Assembly (NCBI GenBank): GCA_951812575.1
Contig: OX638322.1
Span: 4,282,501 to 4,346,500 of the forward strand
Origin: Candidatus Binatia bacterium
Lineage (GTDB): Bacteria; Desulfobacterota; Binatia; Bin18
Direction: 5' to 3'
DNA length: 64,000 nucleotides
Shown here: piece after piece, positions 18,997 to 27,527 of the stretch
Layout of the letters: every line of letters begins with the position of its first letter
How positions within the stretch are numbered: position 1 is the first letter of the stretch
Program-made: the position numbers and the translations under genes
The notes under the pieces: generated by a model
Told to the model about the DNA's origin: nothing
The model's database searches: none
The model's input: the letters and a program-made list of their open reading frames with translations, nothing else

Positions 18997-19272
18997 ATGC
19001 CGGCAACATACAAAGCAACCCTTCGCGGTAACCAATTAGAGTGGAGCAGCGGAAGGCCGCAGACTCTTCCCGAGGAGCGGCCTGTTCCTGTTCAAGTGAC
19101 GATTTTGCAAGAGAAATTACTAGCCCCAGCATCCGACAGTGATAGCGGTCAACGCATGGCAAATGCACTGGAGAAAATCGCACGATTGAGTATGTTCCCA
19201 CAGGATGTTGATCCTTTAGATTGGGAAAGAGAACAGCGCCAGGATAGGCCCCTTCCAGACCGAGAAGCGTAG
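18997..19272 (+). CDS. Antitoxin-like small protein of a PIN-toxin locus
   Basis: A 91-residue protein: an N-terminal SpoVT/AbrB-like or MazE-like beta segment (KATLRGNQLEWSSGRPQTL) followed by VQVTILQEK and an acidic C-terminus. It overlaps the following PIN-toxin frame by one base (its stop TAG shares its G with the GTG start), the usual coupling of toxin-antitoxin pairs. The toxin is broken, so the antitoxin may be a survivor. The assignment rests on context; family membership was not established. Confidence 0.6.
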   Translation: MPATYKATLRGNQLEWSSGRPQTLPEERPVPVQVTILQEKLLAPASDSDSGQRMANALEKIARLSMFPQDVDPLDWEREQRQDRPLPDREA

Positions 19273-19403
19273 TGCTCATCGACAGCAATATCATTATCTA
19301 CGCTGCTCAGCCTGAGCATGAGAATCTACGACAGTTTATTGCAGAGCATACGCCCGCGGTCTCAGCCGTGAGCTATGTTGAAGGGCCAAGAGGTCTAAGG
19401 TAG
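19272..19403 (+). pseudogene. Truncated PIN-domain toxin (VapC-like)
   Basis: The frame starts GTG at 19272 and reads VLIDSNIIIYAAQPEHE, a clear PIN-domain N-terminus with the first catalytic Asp (D4). After about 37 residues the sequence departs from the family (EGPRGLR) and stops at 19401-19403. A complete PIN protein has about 130 residues and three more acidic positions, so this copy is 3'-truncated and should be inactive. The junction lies at about 19385, just before the acetyltransferase gene. Confidence 0.75.
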
Positions 19404-19476
19404 CAACAGGAGATAGGCGAACCCCGCCGTGCCGGTCTTTGCGTCGGGGTTACAGACAGGTCCAGAGGAGGTTTAT

Positions 19477-19902
19477 TTGCAAATCAGGATTGCAGAAGTC
19501 GATTCAGACCTGGAACTCGCTGGTAGTTTATTGATCCAACTCAGACCTGCCTATGACCTGCGCACTATAGTGTCTCAGATTAAGGCTCAGCAGAAGAGAG
19601 GTTACACAGTCACCTATATCAAGGATCATGGTCTGGCGATTTGTGCTGCCGGATTCGTCATTGAGACCAGATTGGCTTGGGGGAAACACATGTATATCGA
19701 GGATCTGGTCACGGATGCACAGCGGCGTTCCTCGGGCATCGGCAAAGTCATGCTGGATTGGCTCAAGTCCTATGCTGAAGAGAAAGGCTGCGATCAGATC
19801 CATTTAGATTCGGGCGTTCAAAGGTTTCCTGCCCATAGGTTCTATCTGCGTGAGGGGTTCAATATCGCAAGTCACCACTTCTCGATTGTGAATCTCAGAT
19901 GA
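19477..19902 (+). CDS. GNAT family N-acetyltransferase
   Basis: A 141-residue GNAT fold. The acetyl-CoA-binding motif A appears as LVTDAQRRSSGIGKVMLDWL (the R-x-x-G-I-G variant of Q/RxxGxG/A), with the family's motif B as HRFYLREGFNI. The substrate is unknown. The frame is open from a GTG at 19429, but a TTG at 19477 has AGGAGG with 5-nt spacing, and the added 16 residues look non-conserved, so TTG is chosen. It sits directly after the broken PIN gene. Confidence 0.8.
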   Translation: MQIRIAEVDSDLELAGSLLIQLRPAYDLRTIVSQIKAQQKRGYTVTYIKDHGLAICAAGFVIETRLAWGKHMYIEDLVTDAQRRSSGIGKVMLDWLKSYAEEKGCDQIHLDSGVQRFPAHRFYLREGFNIASHHFSIVNLR

Positions 19903-20224
19903 GGCTTCGTTCGGGCTCCGGGCTAAGGAGGTCCTGTCACTCGACCAATGTGTCAGCGAGGCCCTCTGGGCGTACCTCGGCTCCATTTTAACACGTTTCT
20001 TCCCGTTGGAATGTCAGCAATACTTCCTCCATTGTGGCTATACCGCATCATGAGATGCGCAAGGTGGCCAAATTCGAGAGAGCGACACAATGTCTCGGCC
20101 TTCCCCCTGCCAGTCCCAACTCCACCGGTCAGCTTGATCGGCATCAGGGGCACGCAGCAGACCTGTATAGTCAGGAAATTGTTACGAGGCGGTCAGCTTT
20201 TTCACAGCGTGTATCCGTCGCGGG
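19903..20224. other. Intergenic stretch without a supported gene
   Basis: About 320 bases between the acetyltransferase and the symporter accessory gene. Short frames exist on both strands, but none has a ribosome-binding site plus a recognisable protein pattern. I see no inverted repeats or insertion-sequence ends. It may be decayed coding DNA. Confidence 0.4.
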
Positions 20225-20350
20225 CTACGAATGTTGATCCGGCCCCTCATGACGTGCGCCGTAGGAGCGCTTGGTCCACCAGTAGGCGAACGCGCCGCAC
20301 AGGAAGAGGATACCGCCGTACCCTATAGAGAGAATCAGCTCGCCGCTCAT
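20225..20350 (-). CDS. Small membrane protein coupled to the symporter (41 aa)
   Basis: ATG at 20350 overlaps the symporter stop codon by four bases (ATGA) and encodes 41 residues: one transmembrane helix (LILSIGYGGILFLCGAFAYWW) and a polar tail (TKRSYGARHEGPDQHS). Small single-helix partners are known for some sodium:solute symporters. Translational coupling and topology argue that this is such an accessory subunit. The same segment can also be read as the tail of a longer minus-strand frame, which I reject as a shadow. Confidence 0.65.
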   Translation of the reverse strand: MSGELILSIGYGGILFLCGAFAYWWTKRSYGARHEGPDQHS

Positions 20351-21993
20351 GACAAGAACCACCGGGCCAGACACAGGTAGTCGGATTTGTGCTCGACCGC
20401 ATGTTCGTACGGCAACACGTAAAACACGATCATGAGTATCGTCAAGGCCGCGCCACAGACCATTAAACCCTTCGCGAACCACAAGGTTTTGGCAGTCAGT
20501 GAGGGGTCGTATTCGGCGGGCGGCGTTTGATGGACCTTCATTCGATACAGATATTCCTCCTCGGTGACCCGGCCATTCCGCGATACGAGAATGATCGTGA
20601 TGAGGCTCAATACGATACCAATCACAAATGGATCGAGATACACCGGCAGGGATATCACCCCGAATACCGAGAGGATCTTCGGTATCAGGTTCCCGACGAA
20701 GCCGACGACTATCCCCCAAAAAGCTCCGTCTGCCGTGATGCGTTTACTCCACACGCTCATGAAGGCCACCGGTCCCCACGACGATGAAAACAGCGTCGCC
20801 GCAAAATAGCTGATCATCATGATCGCGGGCGGTTGGAAATACGCCACGATCAGGATGACGATCCCGACCGCCAGCATAGTGTAGCGGCTCAATCGGAGCT
20901 TACGGCGTTCGTCGCCCTCACGAATCTCGACCAGATCGTTCGTCGCGCTGAATCCGATCAAGGAGAGAAACGTCGATGCCGATGACAGGGCGGCAGCCAC
21001 CACGCCGGTCATGAACAACACGCCCGCATAGGTCGGCATGGCGTTGAAGGCCGCCCAGATCATGGCCCTTTCGTTGGGCTCGATATCCGGGTTGAGGAGA
21101 TTGACGGCGGCGGCGGACACCACCAAGGCCCAATACAGCACCACGACCGACGCGCTCGCAAAGCAAGCCGATCGAATCACGGTGTGCTCGTTTTTCGCCA
21201 TGAGGTAGCGGCTCGATTGCCACGGGCTCACCGCAATCGTGAATGCCCACGCGACCCCGAGCACGAGACCCCAGCCAACCGAATCGAACGGCGTCTGCCA
21301 GCGCGACTCGGCTCCGACGACACCGTGCCAGGAGATGATTTCCGGCTTGGCTTCGTATACCGCCAGGGACTCGATGGTGGCGAACCATCCACCGGTCTCA
21401 TCGAGGATATAGTAGAGAGAGAGGAAACCGACGAAGGTGAACAGCAGGTACATGACGGTATCCGTCAACACCACGCCTTTCGAGCCGGAATATATCGTGA
21501 ACGAGGTGTAACCGATCCAGACGATCAGCAAAGTTACGTCATAGGGAATATGCATCACTTCCGATATCGCCAGTGATGCCCCCTGGGTCACCGCCAGTAA
21601 ATAGGCGGTGACACCCCCGATAACCGTCACTCCCGCGGCGGCCTGAACGCGCCGACTGTTGAAGCGCTTGCCGAAGAACTCGGCGACGGTTATCGCCTGG
21701 CTGCGTCTGACATAGCGGCCGAAGAACGCTGCGCCCAGGACGTAGCCGGCGATATTGACCCCGACCAGAATCATCAGGATCGCGCCGTGCCCTTGATACG
21801 TAAACCCGGTTTCACCCAGGAACGCGGCGGTGCTCAGGTAGCTGGCGACCAAGGTGCCGGCTATCAGCAAGGTCGAGCTGTCACGCCCCGCAACGAAATA
21901 ATCATCGACATCTTTGACCCGCCGGCCGGCGTAGTTTCCGATCAGCAGATAGATCACGATACTCGTGATGATGCCGAGGGCGTAGGGGTTCAT
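20347..21993 (-). CDS. Sodium:solute symporter (SSS) family transporter
   Basis: The 548-residue protein has about 13 hydrophobic helices and the SSS hallmarks: VAGRDSSTLLIAGTLVASYLSTAAFLGETGFTY near the N-terminus, SPWQSSRYLMAKNEHTVIRS in the middle and AAALSSASTFLSLIGFSATNDLVEI for the sodium-site region. It should move a small organic solute into the cell with Na+. It overlaps the upstream UGSC selenoprotein gene by four bases (ATGA) and is itself coupled to a 41-residue membrane protein. The operon with an amidase suggests that the solute is an amide, peptide or related nitrogen compound (inference). Confidence 0.93.
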   Translation of the reverse strand: MNPYALGIITSIVIYLLIGNYAGRRVKDVDDYFVAGRDSSTLLIAGTLVASYLSTAAFLGETGFTYQGHGAILMILVGVNIAGYVLGAAFFGRYVRRSQAITVAEFFGKRFNSRRVQAAAGVTVIGGVTAYLLAVTQGASLAISEVMHIPYDVTLLIVWIGYTSFTIYSGSKGVVLTDTVMYLLFTFVGFLSLYYILDETGGWFATIESLAVYEAKPEIISWHGVVGAESRWQTPFDSVGWGLVLGVAWAFTIAVSPWQSSRYLMAKNEHTVIRSACFASASVVVLYWALVVSAAAVNLLNPDIEPNERAMIWAAFNAMPTYAGVLFMTGVVAAALSSASTFLSLIGFSATNDLVEIREGDERRKLRLSRYTMLAVGIVILIVAYFQPPAIMMISYFAATLFSSSWGPVAFMSVWSKRITADGAFWGIVVGFVGNLIPKILSVFGVISLPVYLDPFVIGIVLSLITIILVSRNGRVTEEEYLYRMKVHQTPPAEYDPSLTAKTLWFAKGLMVCGAALTILMIVFYVLPYEHAVEHKSDYLCLARWFLS

Positions 21994-23693
21994 GGTACGG
22001 CCTTGGCCGTCCAGTCACCGTGCGGTCCATCGTTACTCATGACGTATGCATTGTTCCGGTTCGGGTCGCCGGCAACGGCGATCAGAAACTTCGAGGCCTC
22101 GGTCACGACCGGCACGAGGCGTTGTGGGTCGTTGGACTCGCCGAAGACCGGTGGGATCAGCCCCTCGGTCGCCAGTTCGAACAGGGTGCGGCGCCCCGCA
22201 TCGATGTTGCTCCACTCGCCGACGAACTGCTCGAACCTGGTCGCCGGCAGCCGTGCCTTCACGAACAGCGCCTGCTTGACGTCATCCTTGCTCCAGCCGG
22301 ATCGGGCGAATGTGCGCGCCAGCATCGGAGAAAGGATCAGCAGCGGTCGATAATGGCCCTGTCCGAACCCGTAGATGTGCGCGAGGTCCCAGCCACTGAC
22401 TCGAACGAGGCCGTCGGCCAGATACGGCACGAGCGTATCGCCCGTCGATCCGAAGACGCTGCCGAGGATAAGGCCGCTGTTCATGCGGGCCATGGTAACC
22501 ACGTCGTCGTCCCGCCCGAACCCGAACTCCGCACTCAGTGGTTGCCAGCCGATGTCGGTCAGCGTCTGCTCATCTTCGGCCAATACCACCCGGGTGCTGT
22601 TACCGAACGTGGCCTTGTCGTGTTCGTCGGCGGTGAATCCACACACATTGCGCAGGTACAGCCGGAGCCATCGGGCGACACTGGTATTCGCGTGGGCGCC
22701 CTCCCGAAGTACTCCCTGCCGGGTGTTGAAGCCGAGTTCGGCCATCGACGGCCCATTCACGATGACGAGGGCGTCGGCCCCGGTGGTGTTGCCCGAGTGC
22801 TCTACGCCGTAACCGGGATCGGCGATGATTTCGGCGAGCGCCAAGAGCACGGGCAGGTGCCGGGGCTGACAACCGGTCATGACGGCATTGACGGCAACCG
22901 ACCAGACCGTAATCTCGCGGCCCGAGGGCCGGGCGGTGCCGATTACTCTCCAGGGGTTATCGTTCAGCGCGGCGAGAAACGCCCTGACCCGGTCCCGGGT
23001 CGGCGGAATGACCGGCAGTCCATCGCTCCACCCCTCAACGGTGAAACGTCCGTTGATATCATCAATCGTTCCCGTGGCGACGACATCCAGTGCCGCGGGC
23101 TCGGCGGCAGCGCCCTCACTGACGACCGGTGCACTGGTGAGGCCGGCTATGACCTGATCGAGAGTCGAGTCACGCAGGTAACCGATCATCTCGTCGTGGC
23201 TCTGAGCGTCCACATGCCCGCGCAGCACGCCGAGGGGAAGTCCGTCGAATCCCGCGCCACGACCGGTGGCCGACGCCTGGCGTTCGAAACCTTCACAGAC
23301 CAGCGACACCGACGGCACCCCGGCGGCTTCCGAGACAACCGACGCCCGCATCACGGCGGGCGTACAACTCCCTCAACATCCCACCCCGGAGACGATGGCG
23401 TCGATACGGCGGTCGCGCAACCGGTTAGGGAGGGCGGCAATCACCTCGGCTTCATCGCCCCCGTGCGTGTTGCCGAATTCGTCGTACCCGACGACTTCGA
23501 TCCCGGCGAAGCGCTTCTGCAGCTCTTTTTCGATGACCGGGAAAAGCTCGTGGCCGCGAAACAGGAAATCCCACAGGAACCCGACTCGTTTGCCCTCGAG
23601 CGTGTCGAGCCGCTCGGCGAGAGGTCGTGTCCGTACCGCTAGCGATGATTTCGGCCAGACGACTTCGTAGTGAATTTCGCTATGTGAACTCAT
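21990..23693 (-). CDS. UGSC selenoprotein fused to a UGSC-partner domain (Sec at residue 107)
   Basis: Read through an in-frame TGA at 23375-23373, this is one 567-residue protein rather than two genes. The N-terminal half carries GVGC-U-GSCTPAVMRAS, the signature of the UGSC family, with Sec107 and Cys110 as a likely redox pair. From about residue 221 a second domain begins with GWSDGLPVIPPT and contains VNAVMTGC (C275). The same domain is encoded as a separate gene at 61770-62852. A perfect 8-bp hairpin lies 9 bases after the TGA (its own entry). The gene overlaps the symporter by four bases and lies downstream of an amidase gene. UGSC proteins have no settled biochemical role; a thiol/selenol redox or reductive step on the imported compound is inference. 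Selenocysteine also requires selA, selB, selC and selD elsewhere in the genome. Confidence 0.9.
23342..23363 (-). promoter_or_regulatory. Bacterial SECIS hairpin of the UGSC fusion gene
   Basis: On the minus strand, ACGCCCGC (23363-23356) pairs perfectly with GCGGGCGT (23349-23342) around the loop CGTGAT. The stem begins 9 bases after the UGA, so the loop opens 17 nt downstream, inside the known 16-37 nt range for bacterial SECIS elements. The loop has G at its second position and contains GU, as SelB-binding loops do. Confidence 0.85.
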
Positions 23694-23826
23694 CGCACTC
23701 TCCCATGATGAGGCTTGCGACCGTTAATGCTGGAGTTCTGCAAACCCGTCATTAACGGGTCTCTTCCTGGCGGCCGCCCGGCGCCAATGCGGCAAGGCTG
23801 ATCCGTCGGTAGCGTTCCGCGAGCGC

Positions 23827-25365
23827 TCAAAACGGTCCACGCAACGTCTCGAACGCATGCCCGGCGCGCAGCACGACGTCGTCCTCACCGTAGCGTCCCG
23901 TGATCATCATGCCGACGGGCAGGCCGTTCGACAGACCGGTCGGTACACTCATCGACGGATGGCTCGTCGCATCGAAGGGCGCAGTGTTGCCGATCATGTC
24001 GAGCGTGAGCCCCATGACGACTTCACGGGATGCGTCCGGTGATGGGATCCGGTGGGCTTTCATCACGGTCGTCGGCATCACGAGCAGGTCACAGGTATCG
24101 AACGCGCGATCGTAGGCGGCGCGTAGCGTGCGGACGAGGTTTTGGGCCTTGGCGGAATAATAGTTGCCGTAACGGGCGCGCATGACCTGCGCGAACAACA
24201 GCACGGTCTTGGCCATGTCCGGCAGCTCCGCCGCCCGGGTTTTACGCGCCTCCTGAAAGAAGCGGATCGCTCCGAGTGGGTGGTGGCCATCTGCGTTTCC
24301 GCCCGCCGGACCCTGATCGCTCCACGTTGACAGCGTCCCGTCGACGGAACCTGCGAACATGATCTTCAATGCCTCGGTGTGCATGGGGATGGAGATTTCT
24401 TCGACCACGGCACCGGCTTCCTGCAGCCGCCGGGCCGCGGCCATCACGGCTTCATCCACATCCGCTTCCGAGCCCGGGGCGCCAAAGCCTTCGCGCACGA
24501 TACCGATCCGCAGCCCCTCAATCCCCTGACCGACGAGTTGGCTATAGGGTTTTGCCTGCAACGCCGCCACCTGACGCGGGTCGAGGCCATTGTCGTAGCC
24601 CGCGATGACTTCGAGTAACAGGGCGCAATCGAGGCTCGAGGCGGCCATCGGCCCGAGGTGATCGATAGTGTGCTCGATGGGTCCGGCGCCGGTATAGGGC
24701 ACGAGGCCGTACGTCGGCTTGATCCCGACGCAGCCAGACCACGAGCTCGGCATGCGTACGGAGCCGCCCTGGTCGCTGCCGATCGCCATGTCGCATTCAC
24801 CCGTCAGAATCAATGCGGCACAGCCGCTCGACGAGCCGCCGGTCATGAAGTCGGGGTTGCGCGGGTTCCTCACAGGGCCCGAAGCCGACGTATGGCTGCC
24901 GCCGGAATAGCAGAAGTTTTCGCACACGGCCTTGCCGACCACTTCGCCGCCGGCATCGAGCACGCGGGTCACGACGGTCGCGTCTTCGTCGGCGATAAAG
25001 CCTTCATACAGCGCCGAGCCGTTCAGCATAGGCATGCCCGCAACGCTGATGTTGTCCTTGATGGCGACGCGTTTACCGACGAGCTTGCCGGACGCCGCGC
25101 CTTTGATCGAACACTTCCACTGCCAGGCACCGTAACGGTTCTCATCGCCGGTCGGGCGATAACCCCCACCGCGCGGGTATTTCGTCGGCAGGGCCGGCGC
25201 GTCCATGGCGGCGATGGCATTGTAGTCGTCAACGAACTTGCCCATCGCGGTGGCGAAGAAATCCACGTCGCCCCGATCCAGATCGAGGAATAAAGCCTGC
25301 GCGGCCGCGCGCAACTCGCTGTCTGTCGGCGCGCCTACGGGGCCGCCGGTTTTATCGGAACTCAT
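23827..25365 (-). CDS. Amidase signature family enzyme
   Basis: The 512-residue protein shows the amidase-signature Ser-cisSer-Lys triad: the lysine in VAIKDNISVAG, the GGSSSG loop with the cis-serine, and the nucleophile serine in GSDQGGSVRMPSS. It hydrolyses an amide to acid and ammonia in the cytoplasm. The ATG at 25365 has AAGGAG; an upstream frame to 25479 is not used because the added residues look random. It is the first gene of the cluster amidase, UGSC selenoprotein, symporter, small membrane protein, all on the minus strand. A 133-base gap to the UGSC gene leaves room for a separate promoter. Confidence 0.93.
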   Translation of the reverse strand: MSSDKTGGPVGAPTDSELRAAAQALFLDLDRGDVDFFATAMGKFVDDYNAIAAMDAPALPTKYPRGGGYRPTGDENRYGAWQWKCSIKGAASGKLVGKRVAIKDNISVAGMPMLNGSALYEGFIADEDATVVTRVLDAGGEVVGKAVCENFCYSGGSHTSASGPVRNPRNPDFMTGGSSSGCAALILTGECDMAIGSDQGGSVRMPSSWSGCVGIKPTYGLVPYTGAGPIEHTIDHLGPMAASSLDCALLLEVIAGYDNGLDPRQVAALQAKPYSQLVGQGIEGLRIGIVREGFGAPGSEADVDEAVMAAARRLQEAGAVVEEISIPMHTEALKIMFAGSVDGTLSTWSDQGPAGGNADGHHPLGAIRFFQEARKTRAAELPDMAKTVLLFAQVMRARYGNYYSAKAQNLVRTLRAAYDRAFDTCDLLVMPTTVMKAHRIPSPDASREVVMGLTLDMIGNTAPFDATSHPSMSVPTGLSNGLPVGMMITGRYGEDDVVLRAGHAFETLRGPF

Positions 25366-25566
25366 TGTGGTTCTCCTTACGTAGCCTTCGTACATTAAAA
25401 CCTTGGCCTTGAGTCGTCTACCTCTCCTGGCGTTGATTTTTCGCAGAACGATGAGCACCGATCTGAACTGGATTGCCAACTACATCTGGGGCATTGCCGA
25501 CGACGTGCCGCGCGACCAGCAGGTCCATCGACCATTGAGATGCGCTATAAGGGGTTTTTGGACGCT

Positions 25567-25623
25567 CGTCTCTCCAGGGGATCACCCCGGAGAGACGAGT
25601 TGTGTTGTGAAAAATGGTGGAGG
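25567..25623 (+). repeat. Imperfect direct repeat, left copy (tmRNA 3'-end duplicate)
   Basis: These 57 bases align without gaps to 27471-27527 with 11 mismatches, including 20 identical bases at CCGGAGAGACGAGTTGTGTT and the run ATGGTGGAGG, which is the complement of the tmRNA 3' end. It looks like the far attachment-site remnant of an element inserted at ssrA. Confidence 0.75.
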
Positions 25624-25877
25624 GCTTGTAGACCTTCCGCAATCCACCCTCCGTCACCAATCATATGCGTAATCCGTTGATTTGCTGAGCCTTACGAAGG
25701 GCGACCGGTAGTTCTCCGGGATCCCGATGGCGGAAGCCAATTTGTGCCCGAGTTCTCCGCCAGTCGCATGACTATCGATTTTGGCAGTTAGCACCGATTT
25801 CCAACTCTCAGTCAAAGGAGTTCCCTCTCCGACCTATCGGCCAGGATAAAGACATGCGCAGCATATGGCTTACTTTA

Positions 25878-25906
25878 TTGCATTTAGTAAGGAATTATTG
25901 TATATG
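25878..25906 (+). promoter_or_regulatory. Promoter of the vapBC operon
   Basis: TTGCAT (25878-25883) and TATATG (25901-25906) are 17 bases apart, 27 bases upstream of the antitoxin ATG, in a locally AT-rich stretch. Promoter function is inferred from these hexamers. Confidence 0.5.
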
Positions 25907-25932
25907 TCAAGGCGATTAGAGGATATGCAGCT

Positions 25933-26166
25933 ATGATCGAGTCCTCGATTACCAAGAAGGGCCAGACAACGCTCCCCAAGCCCGTGCGGGAGACGCTGGG
26001 CGTACAGGCTGGGGACCGGGTGCGCTACGTCATTTCCGACGGCGAGGTGCGCATTCTGCCCGTGCGCCCTATTGGTCGGTTGTTCGGTGCCCTACAGCAT
26101 GACGGCCCCGCCGTCACTGTGGAGGAGATGGAACAGGCGGTGGCCGACGGGGCGGCTGAGGGATGA
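25933..26166 (+). CDS. AbrB/SpoVT-type antitoxin (VapB-like)
   Basis: A 77-residue protein with the AbrB swapped-hairpin signature: SSITKKGQTTLPKPVRETLGVQAGDRVRYVI. The acidic C-terminus (EEMEQAVADGAAEG) probably wraps the toxin. It overlaps the toxin gene by four bases. The antitoxin should bind its own promoter and neutralise the PIN toxin. It lies inside the repeat-bounded segment next to tmRNA. Confidence 0.9.
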   Translation: MIESSITKKGQTTLPKPVRETLGVQAGDRVRYVISDGEVRILPVRPIGRLFGALQHDGPAVTVEEMEQAVADGAAEG

Positions 26167-26555
26167 TCGCACTCGATACCAACGTCCTCGTCCGCTATCT
26201 GGTACGCGACGACGTACAGCAAGCCGAGGCCGCCCGGGCGCTGCTGGACTCGCTTACGGCGGAACGTCCCGGCTATGTCTGCCGCGAGGTGACCGTCGAG
26301 CTCGTGTGGGTGCTGGAACGGGCCTACGGCTTCGCCCGCGACCGGATTGCGACGATAGTCGAAGAACTCGTAGCGACCGAGGGTCTCGTGATTGAGGAGG
26401 CCAACGATGTCGCCCGTGCGGCGTTGCGATACCGGGCGGCTGGCGCAGGATTTTCCGACCTGATGATCCTGGCCGCGGCAGAACGATCTGGAGCCCACCC
26501 CTTGTACACCTTCGATCAGAAGGCTGCGCGGCTTAAGGGTGTGTCGTTGCTATGA
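26163..26555 (+). CDS. PIN-domain ribonuclease toxin (VapC family)
   Basis: A 130-residue PIN protein: MIALDTNVLVRYLVRDD carries the first Asp, ELVWVLERAY the conserved Glu, and FSDLMILAAAE and LYTFDQKAA the remaining acidic residues. All four active-site acids are present, so it should be a Mg-dependent RNase. VapC toxins cut tRNA or rRNA. It is coupled (ATGA overlap) to the AbrB-type antitoxin. Confidence 0.92.
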   Translation: MIALDTNVLVRYLVRDDVQQAEAARALLDSLTAERPGYVCREVTVELVWVLERAYGFARDRIATIVEELVATEGLVIEEANDVARAALRYRAAGAGFSDLMILAAAERSGAHPLYTFDQKAARLKGVSLL

Positions 26556-26666
26556 GCTCGGCCGACGCTTTCGCACGTCTTGAATGGCCATGCCGAATTC
26601 TGGCTGCGCCACCAGCCCCCGTACACTCTTGTGCAAGGGTACAGGACTGAGTGCGTTAGGAAACCG

Positions 26667-27233
26667 ATGGATCAAACACTAGAACGCTATATCCAACAGA
26701 TTCTGCCTTACCGCTTGTACGCGCTAAGGATATTTCGTGTAGCCCTTTTGTTTGTTGAACAATATCCCGAGGGTGGGCGATATGAATGCAGAGTCAAAGA
26801 CAAGCTTGTATTCGAAGGAAAATCGACAGCCATCACAAATCCATCGATAGAAATGGGCATCATCCACTCTAGAGTCTTATTAGAGTTTCTTGGTCTAGGA
26901 ATCGTGAAAGGTCAAACATTAGGAGAAGCTACAAGCCGTAAGGATGACATCAATATCAAAAGTTTCGGCTTGCCAATAGTTACACGAGAGCAGGCGTTAT
27001 CGCCCTGTACAGGAGATAAGACGATGGCAGAGGCGGCGTTTGTCGAAACGGTTACAGCGGCCAATAAGCTGGTTGCTCATTCAACTGAGGTGATGGATCA
27101 AGGCAGTGATGCAGTCAACAGCTACTTAATGTGCTGCGACGCAATACCTGTTCTATTTAAACAGTACTTCTATAAACCGTTGGAAATGCAGTTTCCAAAC
27201 ATCGACATATCATCTCGGCCCAGCGATTCCTGA
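26667..27233 (+). CDS. Hypothetical protein in the tmRNA-adjacent island
   Basis: A 188-residue soluble protein that I do not recognise. Its sequence is AT-richer than the neighbours, a hint of foreign origin. Visible features are an N-terminal helical segment (RYIQQILPYRLYALRIFRVALLF), an IEMGIIHSRVLLEFLG helix and two adjacent cysteines in YLMCCDAIP. A longer start at 26580 exists but lacks a ribosome-binding site; ATG 26667 is chosen with low certainty. It follows vapBC and precedes the repeat at the tmRNA end. Confidence 0.55.
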   Translation: MDQTLERYIQQILPYRLYALRIFRVALLFVEQYPEGGRYECRVKDKLVFEGKSTAITNPSIEMGIIHSRVLLEFLGLGIVKGQTLGEATSRKDDINIKSFGLPIVTREQALSPCTGDKTMAEAAFVETVTAANKLVAHSTEVMDQGSDAVNSYLMCCDAIPVLFKQYFYKPLEMQFPNIDISSRPSDS

Positions 27234-27470
27234 CAAGGCAAGCACCACGACACAGTGAACGCGGGTTTTGGGCGCACCAGCGGGTAACGGCCTTCGGCGT
27301 GGACTGATTGCCTTCGGACGACTTTTGGACTCGGTCCAGTAAGAACGGAGAATTCGGGCCAAACAGAGAAGGAGAGGCCGCGGAACAGGTCGAAATCAAC
27401 GGTTGGGAAATGGAGCGGGAAGGATATAAGGAACGCCCACACCCTTTGAAAATAGGAAGTTTTTGACCCA

Positions 27471-27527
27471 CGTCTGCCCGGAGAACGATCCCGGAGAGAC
27501 GAGTTGTGTTTGGAAGAATGGTGGAGG
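27471..27527 (+). repeat. Imperfect direct repeat, right copy, at the tmRNA 3' end
   Basis: The partner of 25567-25623 (46 of 57 bases identical). It overlaps the last nine bases of the ssrA gene and extends past its 3' end, as expected for an attachment site made by integration at tmRNA. Confidence 0.75.

Larger units (their letters stand above)
25366..25932. other. Gene-free stretch with a large inverted repeat
   Basis: No gene is supported in these 567 bases. They hold an 11-bp inverted repeat (CTCGTCTCTCC at 25565-25575 with GGAGAGACGAG at 25589-25599, plus an inner GGGG/CCCC) and, overlapping it, the first copy of the 57-bp repeat shared with the region beside tmRNA. The vapBC promoter lies at the right end. 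Confidence 0.7.

Noticed and set aside
20225..20719. 164-residue minus-strand frame overlapping the symporter
   Set aside because: Its first part is a shadow of the symporter gene; only the last 41 codons look like a real protein.
23373..23375. TGA as a real stop splitting two genes (UGSC N-part and a 454-residue protein)
   Set aside because: The next codons complete the GSC signature, the frame remains open without a ribosome-binding site for a new start, and a SECIS hairpin is present.
22020..23642. 540-residue plus-strand frame opposite the UGSC fusion gene
   Set aside because: Arg/Gly-rich shadow without domain signatures; the minus strand encodes the recognisable protein.
27234..27470. 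Integrase or recombinase remnant beside tmRNA
   Set aside because: Translations in all frames show no tyrosine- or serine-recombinase motif.
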